DNA of 64,000 bases from Bacillota bacterium. Lineage in GTDB: Bacteria; Bacillota; Clostridia; Acetivibrionales; DTU013. Each line of letters starts with the position of its first letter. Positions within the stretch are counted from its first letter, which is position 1. The notes beneath the pieces are model-generated. The model was not told the DNA's origin. It did not search any database and saw only the letters and a program-made list of their open reading frames with translations. The stretch covers positions 1 through 64,000 of the forward strand of contig JAEZRE010000004.1 of the NCBI GenBank assembly GCA_023412915.1, in the 5' to 3' direction. Shown here in pieces: positions 9,601 through 17,705 of this stretch. The translations under genes were made by a program, and so were the position numbers.

Positions 9601-12600
9601 TCAGGGCATCAGGCACGATGCTTGCCTCCGAGGATCAAATCATTACCCTGGCAGCCTTTACCGGCACGAAGGAGACCACGCCTGAGGCAGCCTTCACTGC
9701 CACCGGGCCGAATTACGGCATCCTCACCGGCGTGGCCAGCGGAATGAAGTATCGGATTGACGACGGAGCGTGGAAAGATATTTCGTCCGGCACAGACATC
9801 ACCCTGTCCGATCTTTCTGGCTGTACCATCTCGGTGGTGAAGAAGGGCGACGGCATCACGACAAGAGATTCCAACGCGCAGACCATAACGGTCACCAAGG
9901 CGGCAAAGCCAACGCTGACTGCATCACAACCCGGCGTCATTGGCGGCAGCGGCAGCATCCCCATGACAGCAGCGCATGAATTCAGCGCAGACGGCGGAAG
10001 CAGTTGGAGCAATGCCTCCGGCCCCACCACCCTTGTCGCGGGCACTTATCGGGTGCGCGTCAGGGCGGCAGGCACGATGCTTGCCTCCGAGCCTCAGGAG
10101 ATTACCCTCATAGCCTTTACCGGCACGAAGGAGGCCACGCCTGAATCAATCTTCTCCGCCGCCGGCCCGGATACCGGCACCCTCATCGGCGTGACCAACG
10201 GAATGAAGTATCGGATTGACGACGTAGCGTGGACTGATATTTCCTCCGGCGCAGACATCAACCTGTCCGGTATTTCTGCCTGCACCATCTCGGTGGTGAA
10301 AAAGGGCGACGGTATGACGACAATCGATTCCGACCCGCAGATAATAACAGTCACCAAGGCGGAGAAGCCGGATCTGATGGCAACCCAGCCCGGCGTCATT
10401 GGCGGCAGCGGCAGCATCACCATGACAGCAGCGCATGAATACAGCGCCGATGGCGGCAGCAGTTGGAGCAATGCTTCCGGCACCACCACCCTTGACGTGG
10501 GCACTTATCTGGTGCGTGTCAGAGCTGCAGGAACGATTCTTGCCTCCGAGCCTCAGGAGATTACCCTGACAGCCTTCTCCGGCATGAAAGAGGCTACACC
10601 GGAGGTAACCTTTTCCGCCGCCGGCCCGGATACCGGCATCCTCACCAGTGTGGCCAACGGAATGAAGTATCGGATTGACGACGGAGCGTGGACTGACATT
10701 TCCTCCGGCGCAGACATCAACCTGTCCGCTCTTTCTGCCTGCACGATCTCGGTGGTGAAGAAGGGCGACGGTATGACGACAAGCGATTCCGACGCGCAGA
10801 ACATAACAATCACCAAGGCGGCAACGCCGGATCTGACGGCAACCCAACCCATCGTCATTGGCGGCAGCGGCAGCATCCCCATGACAGCAGCGCATGAATA
10901 CAGCGCCGATGGCGGCAGCAGTTGGAGCAATGCCTCCGGCACCACCACCCTTGATGCGGGCACTTATCAGGTGCGCGTCAGGGCGTCAGGCACGATGCTT
11001 GCCTCCGAGCCTCAGGAGATTACCCTGACTGCCTTTACCGGTACACGGGAAAGCACACCCACGGCAAACGTGGATTACGCCGCCGAAAAGCTGACCGGCC
11101 TGACGGCAAACGGCAGCTACTTAGTAGGTGCGGCAACTATTACGGCTGACACCAACGGAGAGATTGACATTGACAATAGTTGGTTTGGCACTGCTATTTC
11201 CCTTATCAAAAAAGGAAACGGTACAATCACAAACGATAGCACGGCGCAGAGCATCTCATTGGCTGCACGACCGGCAGCCCCTGCCTGTACCGTAACGCAG
11301 CCCTCTGCAAGCTCCGCCACCGGCACCATTTCCGGTATCGGGACGACCATGGAATATTCCACGAATGGCGGAACAGACTGGACGATTGGAACAGGCACAG
11401 ATATAGCGGGACTTTCCCCCGGCATAGTTTTGATTCGTATGAAGGCTACGACGGGTGCTCCTGCGGGTTTGAGCCAGAGCATTACAATAACCGCATATTT
11501 GCCCAATGCCCTCACCGGCACGGCAACCATCAGCAACACAGCTCCGAGAATTGGCGATAGACTGACTGGTTCACTTGTGGGCGGCAACAACACAGGCACC
11601 CTTACCTATGTGTGGAAGGCACGCGGCACTCAGGTAGGCATAGGCTCAGAGTACATAGTAGCCGCAGCAGACTATGGCAAGATGATTACCCTTGAAATTA
11701 GTTCAAGCGTTGAAACCGGCACGCGCACAAGCACAGCAACTGAAGCTGTGGCGAAAAAAACGGCTCCTGCGGCTCCGTCGGCGCCAACGCTTTCGTCAAA
11801 AACCCACAACAACATTACCTTGACAGCCAACGCCGCCTATGCGTTCTCCAAGGACGGCAGCACATGGCAGACCAGTAATGTGTTCAGCGGTCTGTCTGCA
11901 AGTACGGAGTATACATTCTATCAGCGAGTGGCTGAAACTGCCGACACGGAAGCATCGGGGGCAAGCCCGGGATTCAGTGTGACGACGAATTCAAACGGCG
12001 GTGGTGGCAACGGCGGAAACACCTCCGGCAACAGCAACTCCGGCAACAGCAACTCCGGCAGCGGTGGAAGCTCCTCAGACAACAGCAGCCATGTCATTGT
12101 CACCCCACCCGCACCGGACAAGCCTAATTCTCCTACACAGGGGGAAATCAAGGTTCCTGGCACAGTGGACAGCAAGGGCAACATCAAAGTAAAAATCACT
12201 GACAAAACCGTGACCGATGCCTTCGATAAGGCTCTTGAGGATGCAAAGAAAAACGGCAACGAGCAAAACGGCATTACGGTGGTGCTTCGTGTGGACACCG
12301 GAAGCAAGACCGGCTCCAATGTTACCGTCAATCTGCCAAAGACCGTGCAGGATATCATCATTGAGAAGAAAATCGTCAACATCATTGTGGTATTGGACAA
12401 CCCTGATATCAGAATCGACATGGATTTGGCAACCGTACAGCAAATCAACAAGCAGGCAAAATCTGATGTGAATATTATCGCTACCCGTACGGACAGCGGC
12501 AAGTTGACCGGAGAGGCGAAAAGAGCCATTGGCAACCGTCCGGTATTCGACCTCAAGGTTAACTACGGCAGCGGCAAACAGGTGCAGAACTTTGGCCAAG

Positions 12601-13373
12601 GCAGCGTATCGGTCACCATTCCCTACACTCTAGGCGCAAATGAAAAGGCCGGGAATGTGCAGGCGGTCTATGTGGACGCCAAGGGCAAGGTACACTGGCT
12701 CGTAAACTCGGTCTATGACAGTGCGGAAAAGCTGCTGCGCTTCAGCACAAATCATTTTTCCACCTATGGCATCGGCTACAAACAGGCAGATACCGCATTT
12801 ACGGACATTGCAGGCCACTGGGCAAAGGAAGATATCGAGTTTGTTGCAAGCTGCGGATTGTTCAGCGGCACCTCCGACACCACCTTCAGCCCGAACACTG
12901 CCATGACAAGAGGAATGTTCATCACTGCGCTGGGGCGACTGGCAAACGCCGATGTGAGCGGCTACAAGCAAAGCAGCTTCACCGATGTGAAAAGCGACGC
13001 TTACTACATGGGCTACATCGAATGGGCAAGTAAAAACACCATCGTAAACGGCACCGACAATGGGAAATTTGCCCCGGATCAGTCCATTACCCGTGAGCAG
13101 ATGGCGGTCATCATGCAGAACTACGCAAAGGTCATTGGCTTCACATTGCCGAAAGTCCATAAGGAAAGCACCTTTGCGGATAGTGGCAAAATCAGCGCCT
13201 ATGCCAGGGATGCGGTAAGGCAGACGCAGATGGCAGGTATTTTCAGCGGCAAGGACGGTAATCTTTTCGACCCGAAGGGTACAGCCACCCGCGCCGAGGC
13301 TTCGGCAGTGCTGCGCCGTTTTGTGGAACCGGCGATTTCAAGCGGTACCATGCAGAACTGGACGAATCCTTGA
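6615..13373 (+). CDS. Giant repetitive S-layer-homology surface protein
   Basis: 2252 residues. Signal peptide (residues 1-25, ending SAMAEE). A Ser/Asp/Glu-rich segment (about 75-175) repeats SSDEDT. An Ig-like region follows (about 180-235). Next comes a Gly/Ser/Asn-rich solenoid resembling a right-handed beta-helix (about 250-520). Six copies of a 153-residue repeat cover residues 559-1476, with a degenerate seventh after them. Ig/Fn3-like segments, a Gly/Asn/Ser linker (about 1793-1830) and a beta-domain common before SLH modules lead to three SLH domains (2059-2252; FTDIAGHWAKEDIEF begins the first). SLH domains bind pyruvylated secondary wall polymers, so this is an S-layer-anchored adhesin or scaffold. 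It is last in the LytTR-linked operon. Confidence 0.93.
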   Translation: MNKRLLSKLLALCMVVTMLPVSAMAEEAHTTIGTCGEIISFAPLTETEKTVAVGTTAEDLELPEKLTATVRTAITSEDTSVQDSESSDEDTSVDDLTTAPIDSGVTEDSSQDPDSSDEDTVSGNVAVASASSTTEASIRDSSNGDEDTEEDSVSATSGSSIEAEVGQTRSTEEVPDPEWEVNTVDIPVTWVSTDYDPNTEGDYVFTPVIDDYTVSAELAELPQVTVTVEAAVPMMRALLGSSGSTVIEVNNSAEIGYYIENATGNLELKLISSGFATAYVMTTIPVHIGYDITIDLNGQTMANDNSGTENVIRKIGNGKLTIKDSSGGSGKITRPKGSGPAILNESTGEIIIEGGRIDSVYASAIVSNNGPVTFKGGEILNTDGIGIQCDNSTVTIEGGDINSTGNSKTTISANIINVSGGMVQNGSYQGSTLVGNTISVSSGTVKTGTPDGYAIKGNDDATITLTGGTTQNISWSGTGIAINPGTRGTIRIPSGTVTVIGDAMAMLQALDLSGYSNVVISGNTTSADDTGLVVITLGALEAELDQYKYVLFEPGTGLTKEPMPEAVFTATGPREGTLSGLSAGLKCYILDRGMYPVDSSENISLSNLEPGNILLVRKGNGTTTADSDAQTITITKAATPTLTATQPSVIGGSGSIPMTSAHEYSTNGGSSWCNASGAATLAAGTYLVRVKSAGTMLASENQIITLTAFTVTKEPMPEATFTATGPRNGTLSGLTAGLKCYIEGRGWHPIDSSANIPLSNLEPGNILLVRKGNGTTTADSDAQTITVTKAATPTLTATQPSVIGGNGSIPMTTAHEYCTYGGSSWSNASGAATLAAGTYLVRVKAAGTMLASENQSITLTAFTGTKEPMPEATFSATGPYTGILTGVASGMKYRIGSGIIWTDISSGTDINLSSLSACTISVVKKGDGITTSDSNAQTITVTKAATPTLTATQPSVIGGSGSILMTAEHEYSDDGSSWSNATGATILAAGTYLVRVRASGTMLASEDQIITLAAFTGTKETTPEAAFTATGPNYGILTGVASGMKYRIDDGAWKDISSGTDITLSDLSGCTISVVKKGDGITTRDSNAQTITVTKAAKPTLTASQPGVIGGSGSIPMTAAHEFSADGGSSWSNASGPTTLVAGTYRVRVRAAGTMLASEPQEITLIAFTGTKEATPESIFSAAGPDTGTLIGVTNGMKYRIDDVAWTDISSGADINLSGISACTISVVKKGDGMTTIDSDPQIITVTKAEKPDLMATQPGVIGGSGSITMTAAHEYSADGGSSWSNASGTTTLDVGTYLVRVRAAGTILASEPQEITLTAFSGMKEATPEVTFSAAGPDTGILTSVANGMKYRIDDGAWTDISSGADINLSALSACTISVVKKGDGMTTSDSDAQNITITKAATPDLTATQPIVIGGSGSIPMTAAHEYSADGGSSWSNASGTTTLDAGTYQVRVRASGTMLASEPQEITLTAFTGTRESTPTANVDYAAEKLTGLTANGSYLVGAATITADTNGEIDIDNSWFGTAISLIKKGNGTITNDSTAQSISLAARPAAPACTVTQPSASSATGTISGIGTTMEYSTNGGTDWTIGTGTDIAGLSPGIVLIRMKATTGAPAGLSQSITITAYLPNALTGTATISNTAPRIGDRLTGSLVGGNNTGTLTYVWKARGTQVGIGSEYIVAAADYGKMITLEISSSVETGTRTSTATEAVAKKTAPAAPSAPTLSSKTHNNITLTANAAYAFSKDGSTWQTSNVFSGLSASTEYTFYQRVAETADTEASGASPGFSVTTNSNGGGGNGGNTSGNSNSGNSNSGSGGSSSDNSSHVIVTPPAPDKPNSPTQGEIKVPGTVDSKGNIKVKITDKTVTDAFDKALEDAKKNGNEQNGITVVLRVDTGSKTGSNVTVNLPKTVQDIIIEKKIVNIIVVLDNPDIRIDMDLATVQQINKQAKSDVNIIATRTDSGKLTGEAKRAIGNRPVFDLKVNYGSGKQVQNFGQGSVSVTIPYTLGANEKAGNVQAVYVDAKGKVHWLVNSVYDSAEKLLRFSTNHFSTYGIGYKQADTAFTDIAGHWAKEDIEFVASCGLFSGTSDTTFSPNTAMTRGMFITALGRLANADVSGYKQSSFTDVKSDAYYMGYIEWASKNTIVNGTDNGKFAPDQSITREQMAVIMQNYAKVIGFTLPKVHKESTFADSGKISAYARDAVRQTQMAGIFSGKDGNLFDPKGTATRAEASAVLRRFVEPAISSGTMQNWTNP
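8289..11042 (+). repeat. Six tandem 459-bp coding repeats
   Basis: The marker codons for (T/M)KE start at 8289, 8748, 9207, 9666, 10125 and 10584, and the degenerate unit starts at 11043. Every interval is exactly 459 bp (153 codons). Units share long nearly identical stretches at DNA level. Each contains a TATGP.GTLSG half and a TATQP.VIGGSGSI half, so the unit is itself two related Ig-like modules. Confidence 0.95.
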
Positions 13374-13449
13374 ACATACCGCACTGGTAACAGAAAGATC
13401 TACTGCCCTGCGGATATCCGAAATTGGTGTGGCTCGCATTAAAAAAAAT

Positions 13450-13489
13450 GGGCTGTCTCAAAATAAACTTTGAGGCAGTCCTATTTTTG
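13450..13489. terminator. Terminator after the giant surface-protein gene
   Basis: GGGCTGTCTCAAA (13450-13462) pairs with TTTGAGGCAGTCC (13469-13481) with a few G-T or mismatched positions, followed by TATTTTTG. It is 75 bp after the stop. The sequence resembles ends of some IS elements, but no transposase is nearby. Confidence 0.75.
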
Positions 13490-13565
13490 TCTAAAAACAC
13501 AAAAGACGGATGTAAACATCAGCTAAATGCGGTGGAATCCATATCGTTGAATAATGTGTTTATTG

Positions 13566-13598
13566 CAAAAAGTCCTTGATTAGTGGGACTTTTTGTGT
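13566..13598 (+). terminator. Second hairpin upstream of the flavodoxin-like gene
   Basis: CAAAAAGTCC (13566-13575) pairs with GGACTTTTTG (13586-13595), followed by TGTTTT. This is a second intrinsic-terminator-like structure, 50 bp before the next gene. Confidence 0.6.
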
Positions 13599-13649
13599 TT
13601 TAAATAAAATATATGAATACTTGAATACTTTGGTAATGGAGGCGGAGAA

Positions 13650-14162
13650 ATGATAAAGGCGATCGCATATGAGTCCAATACCGGCTATACCAGACATTAC
13701 GCCGAGATCCTGTCCGGCGAGACCGGTCTTCCGGCTTATGAGCTTAAGACTTCGGAGAAAAAGCTGACCAAGGGTGACGAAATAATATTTATGGGTTGGA
13801 TCATGGCCGGCAGTATCAATGGTTTTAAGAAGGCCGCCGCAAGCTATGCGGTAAAAGCCGCCTGCGCGGTCGGAATGGGCGCCCCGACGGAAAAAGTCGT
13901 AAACGACCTCACGGAACGCCATCAGATAAAGGACGCCAGGGTATTTTGCCTGCAAGGCGGCTTCGATATCAACAAGCTTCGCGGCATGTACAAATTCATG
14001 ATGAAAATGATGGGCAAGGGCATCTCGAAATCAATAGAAAAGAAAGAAGTCAAGACGCCCGAGGATATAGCGTCGCTTGAAATGTTCAAAAACGGAGGCG
14101 ACTATGTCAAAAAGGAAAATCTGTCCGAGGTGATCAAATGGTATGGCGGTGTAAAAGCGTGA
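13650..14162 (+). CDS. Flavodoxin-domain protein
   Basis: 170 residues with GGAGGCGGAG before the ATG. The N-terminus (IAYESNTGYTRHYAEIL) is a flavodoxin-type phosphate-binding loop for FMN, where SNTGYT matches the T/SxTGxT pattern. The rest follows an alpha/beta flavodoxin fold similar to the HemG-like 'flavodoxin domain' group. It is a monocistronic unit between two terminators. The redox partner is not evident from context. Confidence 0.85.
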   Translation: MIKAIAYESNTGYTRHYAEILSGETGLPAYELKTSEKKLTKGDEIIFMGWIMAGSINGFKKAAASYAVKAACAVGMGAPTEKVVNDLTERHQIKDARVFCLQGGFDINKLRGMYKFMMKMMGKGISKSIEKKEVKTPEDIASLEMFKNGGDYVKKENLSEVIKWYGGVKA

Positions 14163-14344
14163 GACGGTTAGGATGAAGCCGTTGGAGACGCCCGTATTGC
14201 AATCGGAAGTGACGGCGGGAAATATATAAAAATCAATTCAAAACTGGATACAAAATTATAGTATTTGGACACTTTATTAAATTTTTTATTGTTTTTTCCT
14301 ATGCTATCATAGGTCTGTAAGTAATATAAAAGGAGGACTTGTTT

Positions 14345-15757
14345 ATGAAGCTAAGGAAATTGGCAACCTTATTGCTGGTATTCGCGTTCATGGCTGTAGC
14401 CATTATGGGATGCGGATCAGCAACAAAGACGGAAGGTGCTGGAGCGGCTGAGGCAACTGCAGCGGAGGCTACTGCACCTGCTGAAGCTACGGCACCAGTG
14501 GCGGCTGCACCGGCAGATGACACCTTGAAGGTAGCGGACAAGGACATGAAGATTACTTTGTGGGACATCGCAACGGAGGATCCTGCTAATAAAATCCAGC
14601 AGGGAGCTGTTGACCGTTTTATGAAGGATTATCCCAATGTAACGGTTGAGACCACCCATATCCAGAACGATACTTACAAGCAGAAGCTGGTTGTGGCAAT
14701 GAGCTCCGGACAGTGCCCGAACATGTACATACACTGGGGCGGCGGTCCTATGAATGAGTATATCGATTCCGGTTTCGCAGTACCGATTACCGAATTGATG
14801 AACAAGTACAACAAGGTGCCCTTCCTGAAGGCAGCTATTGCACAGAGCTCCTACAAGGGCGAGATTTATGCAGTTCCTTACAGCAGCCTCGCAGGAAGCG
14901 GCATCTTCTACAACAAGACCATATTCCAGAAGCTTGGGCTTCAGGTTCCGCAGACTATAGCCGAACTGGAAAAGGCTTGCGATACACTGAAAAAGAATGG
15001 ATATACCCCCTTCTCGCTGGCTAACCAGAACAAGTGGACAGGTTCCATGTATTTCATGTACCTGGCAGCCCGCTACGGTGGAGTTGATGAATTCAACACA
15101 GCAGTCGACGGCACCGGTTCCTTCACTTCACCTGCTTTCATGTATGCGGCAGAGACGATCCAGAAATGGATCAAGGCCGGATATTTCCCGGACGGCGTCA
15201 ACAGTATCAATGCCGACGACGGACAGGACAGACAGCTCATGTACAAGGAAGAAGCGGCAATGATGCTTCATGGTACATGGCAGGCATCCTCAATGAAGAA
15301 CGACAACGCAGAGTGGTATACGGCCAACATAGGCTACTTTGCATTCCCGAAGCTTGACACAAGCAAAGCTGACCAGTCCATAGTAGTAGGTACTTCCATA
15401 GGCAATGGCTTCAATTTCAACACGGGAGACGACAAGGATCTGCTGAATGCATGCTTTATCCTTGCAACACAGTACTATAACGGCGAACAGTACAAAAAAG
15501 AGATGCTCGATACAGGCAGCATTCCTTCAATCGAGGGTATGGGCGATTCCATCACCGATCCCTGCATGCAGCAGGTTTGGAAGGACTTCATGAATGCCAG
15601 CAATGTACAGCTGTGGTATGACCAGTATCTGCCTCCGGAAGTCGGAGAAGTTCACAAGAATACCTGCCAGGAAATCTTCGGACTGACGAAGACTCCTCAA
15701 CAGGCTAACCAGGAACTGCAGGATGCCATGCAGAAGTACTTGTCTGAAAAGAAATAA
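14345..15757 (+). CDS. Extracellular sugar-binding lipoprotein of an ABC transporter
   Basis: 470 residues. AAAGGAGG lies 8 bp before the ATG at 14345; a TTG two codons earlier is unlikely. Lipoprotein signal with an IMGCG lipobox (Cys near residue 22), an Ala/Thr-rich linker, then a family-1 type solute-binding fold (ITLWDIATEDPANKIQQGAVDRF; QSSYKGEIYAVPYS; AAMMLHGTW). It delivers a sugar, probably an oligosaccharide given the GH3 gene in the cluster, to the permeases that follow. A hairpin at 15801 separates it from them, probably giving excess binding protein. Confidence 0.93.
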   Translation: MKLRKLATLLLVFAFMAVAIMGCGSATKTEGAGAAEATAAEATAPAEATAPVAAAPADDTLKVADKDMKITLWDIATEDPANKIQQGAVDRFMKDYPNVTVETTHIQNDTYKQKLVVAMSSGQCPNMYIHWGGGPMNEYIDSGFAVPITELMNKYNKVPFLKAAIAQSSYKGEIYAVPYSSLAGSGIFYNKTIFQKLGLQVPQTIAELEKACDTLKKNGYTPFSLANQNKWTGSMYFMYLAARYGGVDEFNTAVDGTGSFTSPAFMYAAETIQKWIKAGYFPDGVNSINADDGQDRQLMYKEEAAMMLHGTWQASSMKNDNAEWYTANIGYFAFPKLDTSKADQSIVVGTSIGNGFNFNTGDDKDLLNACFILATQYYNGEQYKKEMLDTGSIPSIEGMGDSITDPCMQQVWKDFMNASNVQLWYDQYLPPEVGEVHKNTCQEIFGLTKTPQQANQELQDAMQKYLSEKK

Positions 15758-15800
15758 CATGTCACTGGATTTAACATTATCAGTTTAAAAGCTTAAAAGT

Positions 15801-15846
15801 GAAGCCCGCAGTGAATAACGAGACTACTTACTGTGGGCTTCCTTTT
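15801..15846 (+). terminator. Intra-operon terminator after the binding-protein gene
   Basis: GAAGCCCGCAGT (15801-15812) pairs with ACTGTGGGCTTC (15830-15841), followed by CTTTT. A leaky terminator here is the usual way to make binding protein in excess over permeases. Confidence 0.75.
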
Positions 15847-15907
15847 AATAACGGTACCATGTTTCTCGGTGATAAATTGCTGTATATCGTATCGGAGGGA
15901 TTTATCC

Positions 15908-16810
15908 GTGAATAATAACGTGTCATTGCTCCAAAGCAGGCGAAGAAGCACCCGCAATGCAGCTGCAGTATTCCTGACGCCGGTTATACTGATTATGCTT
16001 GTTTATATCGTGTATCCGATTTTTGCAACATTCGACATCAGTCTTTACAAGTGGAACGGTATTTCCGCAAAAAGAATTTTCATCGGTTTAGGCAACTGGA
16101 AGGATCTTATAGGTGATCCTACATTCTGGTATGCTTTTAAGAACAACATACTAATTATGGTTTGTTCAATATTGCTTCAAATACCGATTGCAATAGCTCT
16201 TGCGACATTTTTGGACGCTGGCGGAAGGAAGCTTAATATTTATAAAGTGGTCTGGTTCCTACCGCTGCTTATGTCTTCAGTGGCGATAGGTTTTCTGTTT
16301 TCTTATGCGCTTGCTACGTCGGGGGGCATCATCACTACTATTTCACAAGCGTTCGGCGGAGGAAAGGTCGATTTGCTTGGCCGTGCTCCACACGCGCTTT
16401 TTGCCGTCATAGGAGTAATTGCCTGGCAGTATACGCCATTTTATATGGTTTTCTTCATGGCAGGCTACAGCAATATAAGCATGGAAATTTACGAGGCCAC
16501 GATCATCGACGGCGCGACACGCGGGCAGTATTTCAGGTATGTAGCGCTTCCGCTGCTGACCCCTATCATTAAAACGGCATGTATCCTGTCTCTTATAGGT
16601 TCCCTTAAGTATTTCGATTTGATTTACGTCATGACGGGTGGCGGTCCCGGAACTGCATCCGAATTGATGGCAACCTACATGTATAAGATGTCCTTCCAGC
16701 ACTTCAAAATGGGATACGGATCCACCGCGGCAGCCGGAATGTTTATTCTGGTAACTGGAATAGCGCTGTTGATACAGAAATTAATCAGAGTAAAGGATGA
16801 TATATCATGA
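15908..16810 (+). CDS. Sugar ABC transporter permease (MalF type)
   Basis: 300 residues from the GTG at 15908 (CGGAGGG upstream); the longer open frame begins inside the terminator hairpin. Six hydrophobic segments, with the EAA loop (EIYEATIIDGATRGQYFRYV) that contacts the ATPase near residues 195-215. Its stop overlaps the start of the second permease (ATGA). The partner ATPase is not encoded here. Confidence 0.93.
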   Translation: MNNNVSLLQSRRRSTRNAAAVFLTPVILIMLVYIVYPIFATFDISLYKWNGISAKRIFIGLGNWKDLIGDPTFWYAFKNNILIMVCSILLQIPIAIALATFLDAGGRKLNIYKVVWFLPLLMSSVAIGFLFSYALATSGGIITTISQAFGGGKVDLLGRAPHALFAVIGVIAWQYTPFYMVFFMAGYSNISMEIYEATIIDGATRGQYFRYVALPLLTPIIKTACILSLIGSLKYFDLIYVMTGGGPGTASELMATYMYKMSFQHFKMGYGSTAAAGMFILVTGIALLIQKLIRVKDDIS

Positions 16811-17655
16811 ATAAGGATATTGAAACCAAAATAAAAAGCAAGATTGCATGGACCATCGCTTTCATTCTTGCAACAGGCTGGGTGCTGGTAACGGGGATTC
16901 CGTTCGTCTTCATGGTGCTCAACTCCTTCAAGGGACAGTTCGAAATGCTGAAGAAGGGAATATTCCAGCTTCCCGACAAGTGGTATCCTGAAAATTATAT
17001 TGCAGTTCTGTCCAAGGGTTTTATGAATTATTTCTTCAACAGCGTCATCGTTTTGGTTGTTTCATTGAGCGTGCTTCTGTTTATAACCGCCTGTGCATCC
17101 TATCCTCTTTCCAGGATGAAATTCAAATTCAGAGGCGCAATTTACGGTCTGATCGTTGCATGCATGTCAATTCCGATACATGTGACCTTGATACCGGTCT
17201 TCAAGATGACGACTCAATTCAAGATATATGACAAGCTCTGGGGATTGTTCGGACCAAACATAGCCTTTGCCATCCCGATTTCCTGCTACATTCTTACGAC
17301 CTTCATGAGCGGTATTCCAAAGGACGTGGAGGAATCTGCAGAGATAGACGGCTGCGGCAAGTACAGGAACTTTTTCAGCATAATATTGCCGCTTTCAAAG
17401 CCGGGACTTTCCACTCTGGCAATTTACGACGGCGTTGCGATATGGAACGAATTCATTTTTGCAAATACTTTGACACAGTCGAAGACTGCCAAGACGCTTC
17501 CATTGGCAATATCGGCCTTCCAGGGTGAGCATGCCATGAACATCCCGGTAATAATGTCGGTTCTTGTACTCACTGTACTGCCAATGATAATCCTATTCAT
17601 TGTTTTGCAGGATAAGCTTGTGAAAGGCTTGATGGCCGGTGCAGTTAAGGGCTGA
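16807..17655 (+). CDS. Sugar ABC transporter permease (MalG type)
   Basis: 282 residues and six transmembrane segments. The EAA loop reads DVEESAEIDGCGKYRNFF (about residues 177-194). It starts inside the last codons of the first permease, so the two are translationally coupled and form the membrane heterodimer. A GH3 glycosidase follows 50 bp later in the same direction. Confidence 0.93.
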   Translation: MNKDIETKIKSKIAWTIAFILATGWVLVTGIPFVFMVLNSFKGQFEMLKKGIFQLPDKWYPENYIAVLSKGFMNYFFNSVIVLVVSLSVLLFITACASYPLSRMKFKFRGAIYGLIVACMSIPIHVTLIPVFKMTTQFKIYDKLWGLFGPNIAFAIPISCYILTTFMSGIPKDVEESAEIDGCGKYRNFFSIILPLSKPGLSTLAIYDGVAIWNEFIFANTLTQSKTAKTLPLAISAFQGEHAMNIPVIMSVLVLTVLPMIILFIVLQDKLVKGLMAGAVKG

Positions 17656-17705
17656 GGCATGTACGTAGGCTAGAGCAGCCGGTTTCAAAGCGGGAGGGGT
17701 TTTTT

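Noticed and set aside
11921..12556. Long minus-strand open frames opposite the giant SLH protein gene
   Set aside because: They mirror the repetitive coding strand, have no ribosome sites and no recognisable protein features.
13450..13489. Possible IS1182-like inverted end (GGGCTGTCTCAAA)
   Set aside because: No transposase or second end nearby, and the structure works as a normal terminator for the preceding gene.
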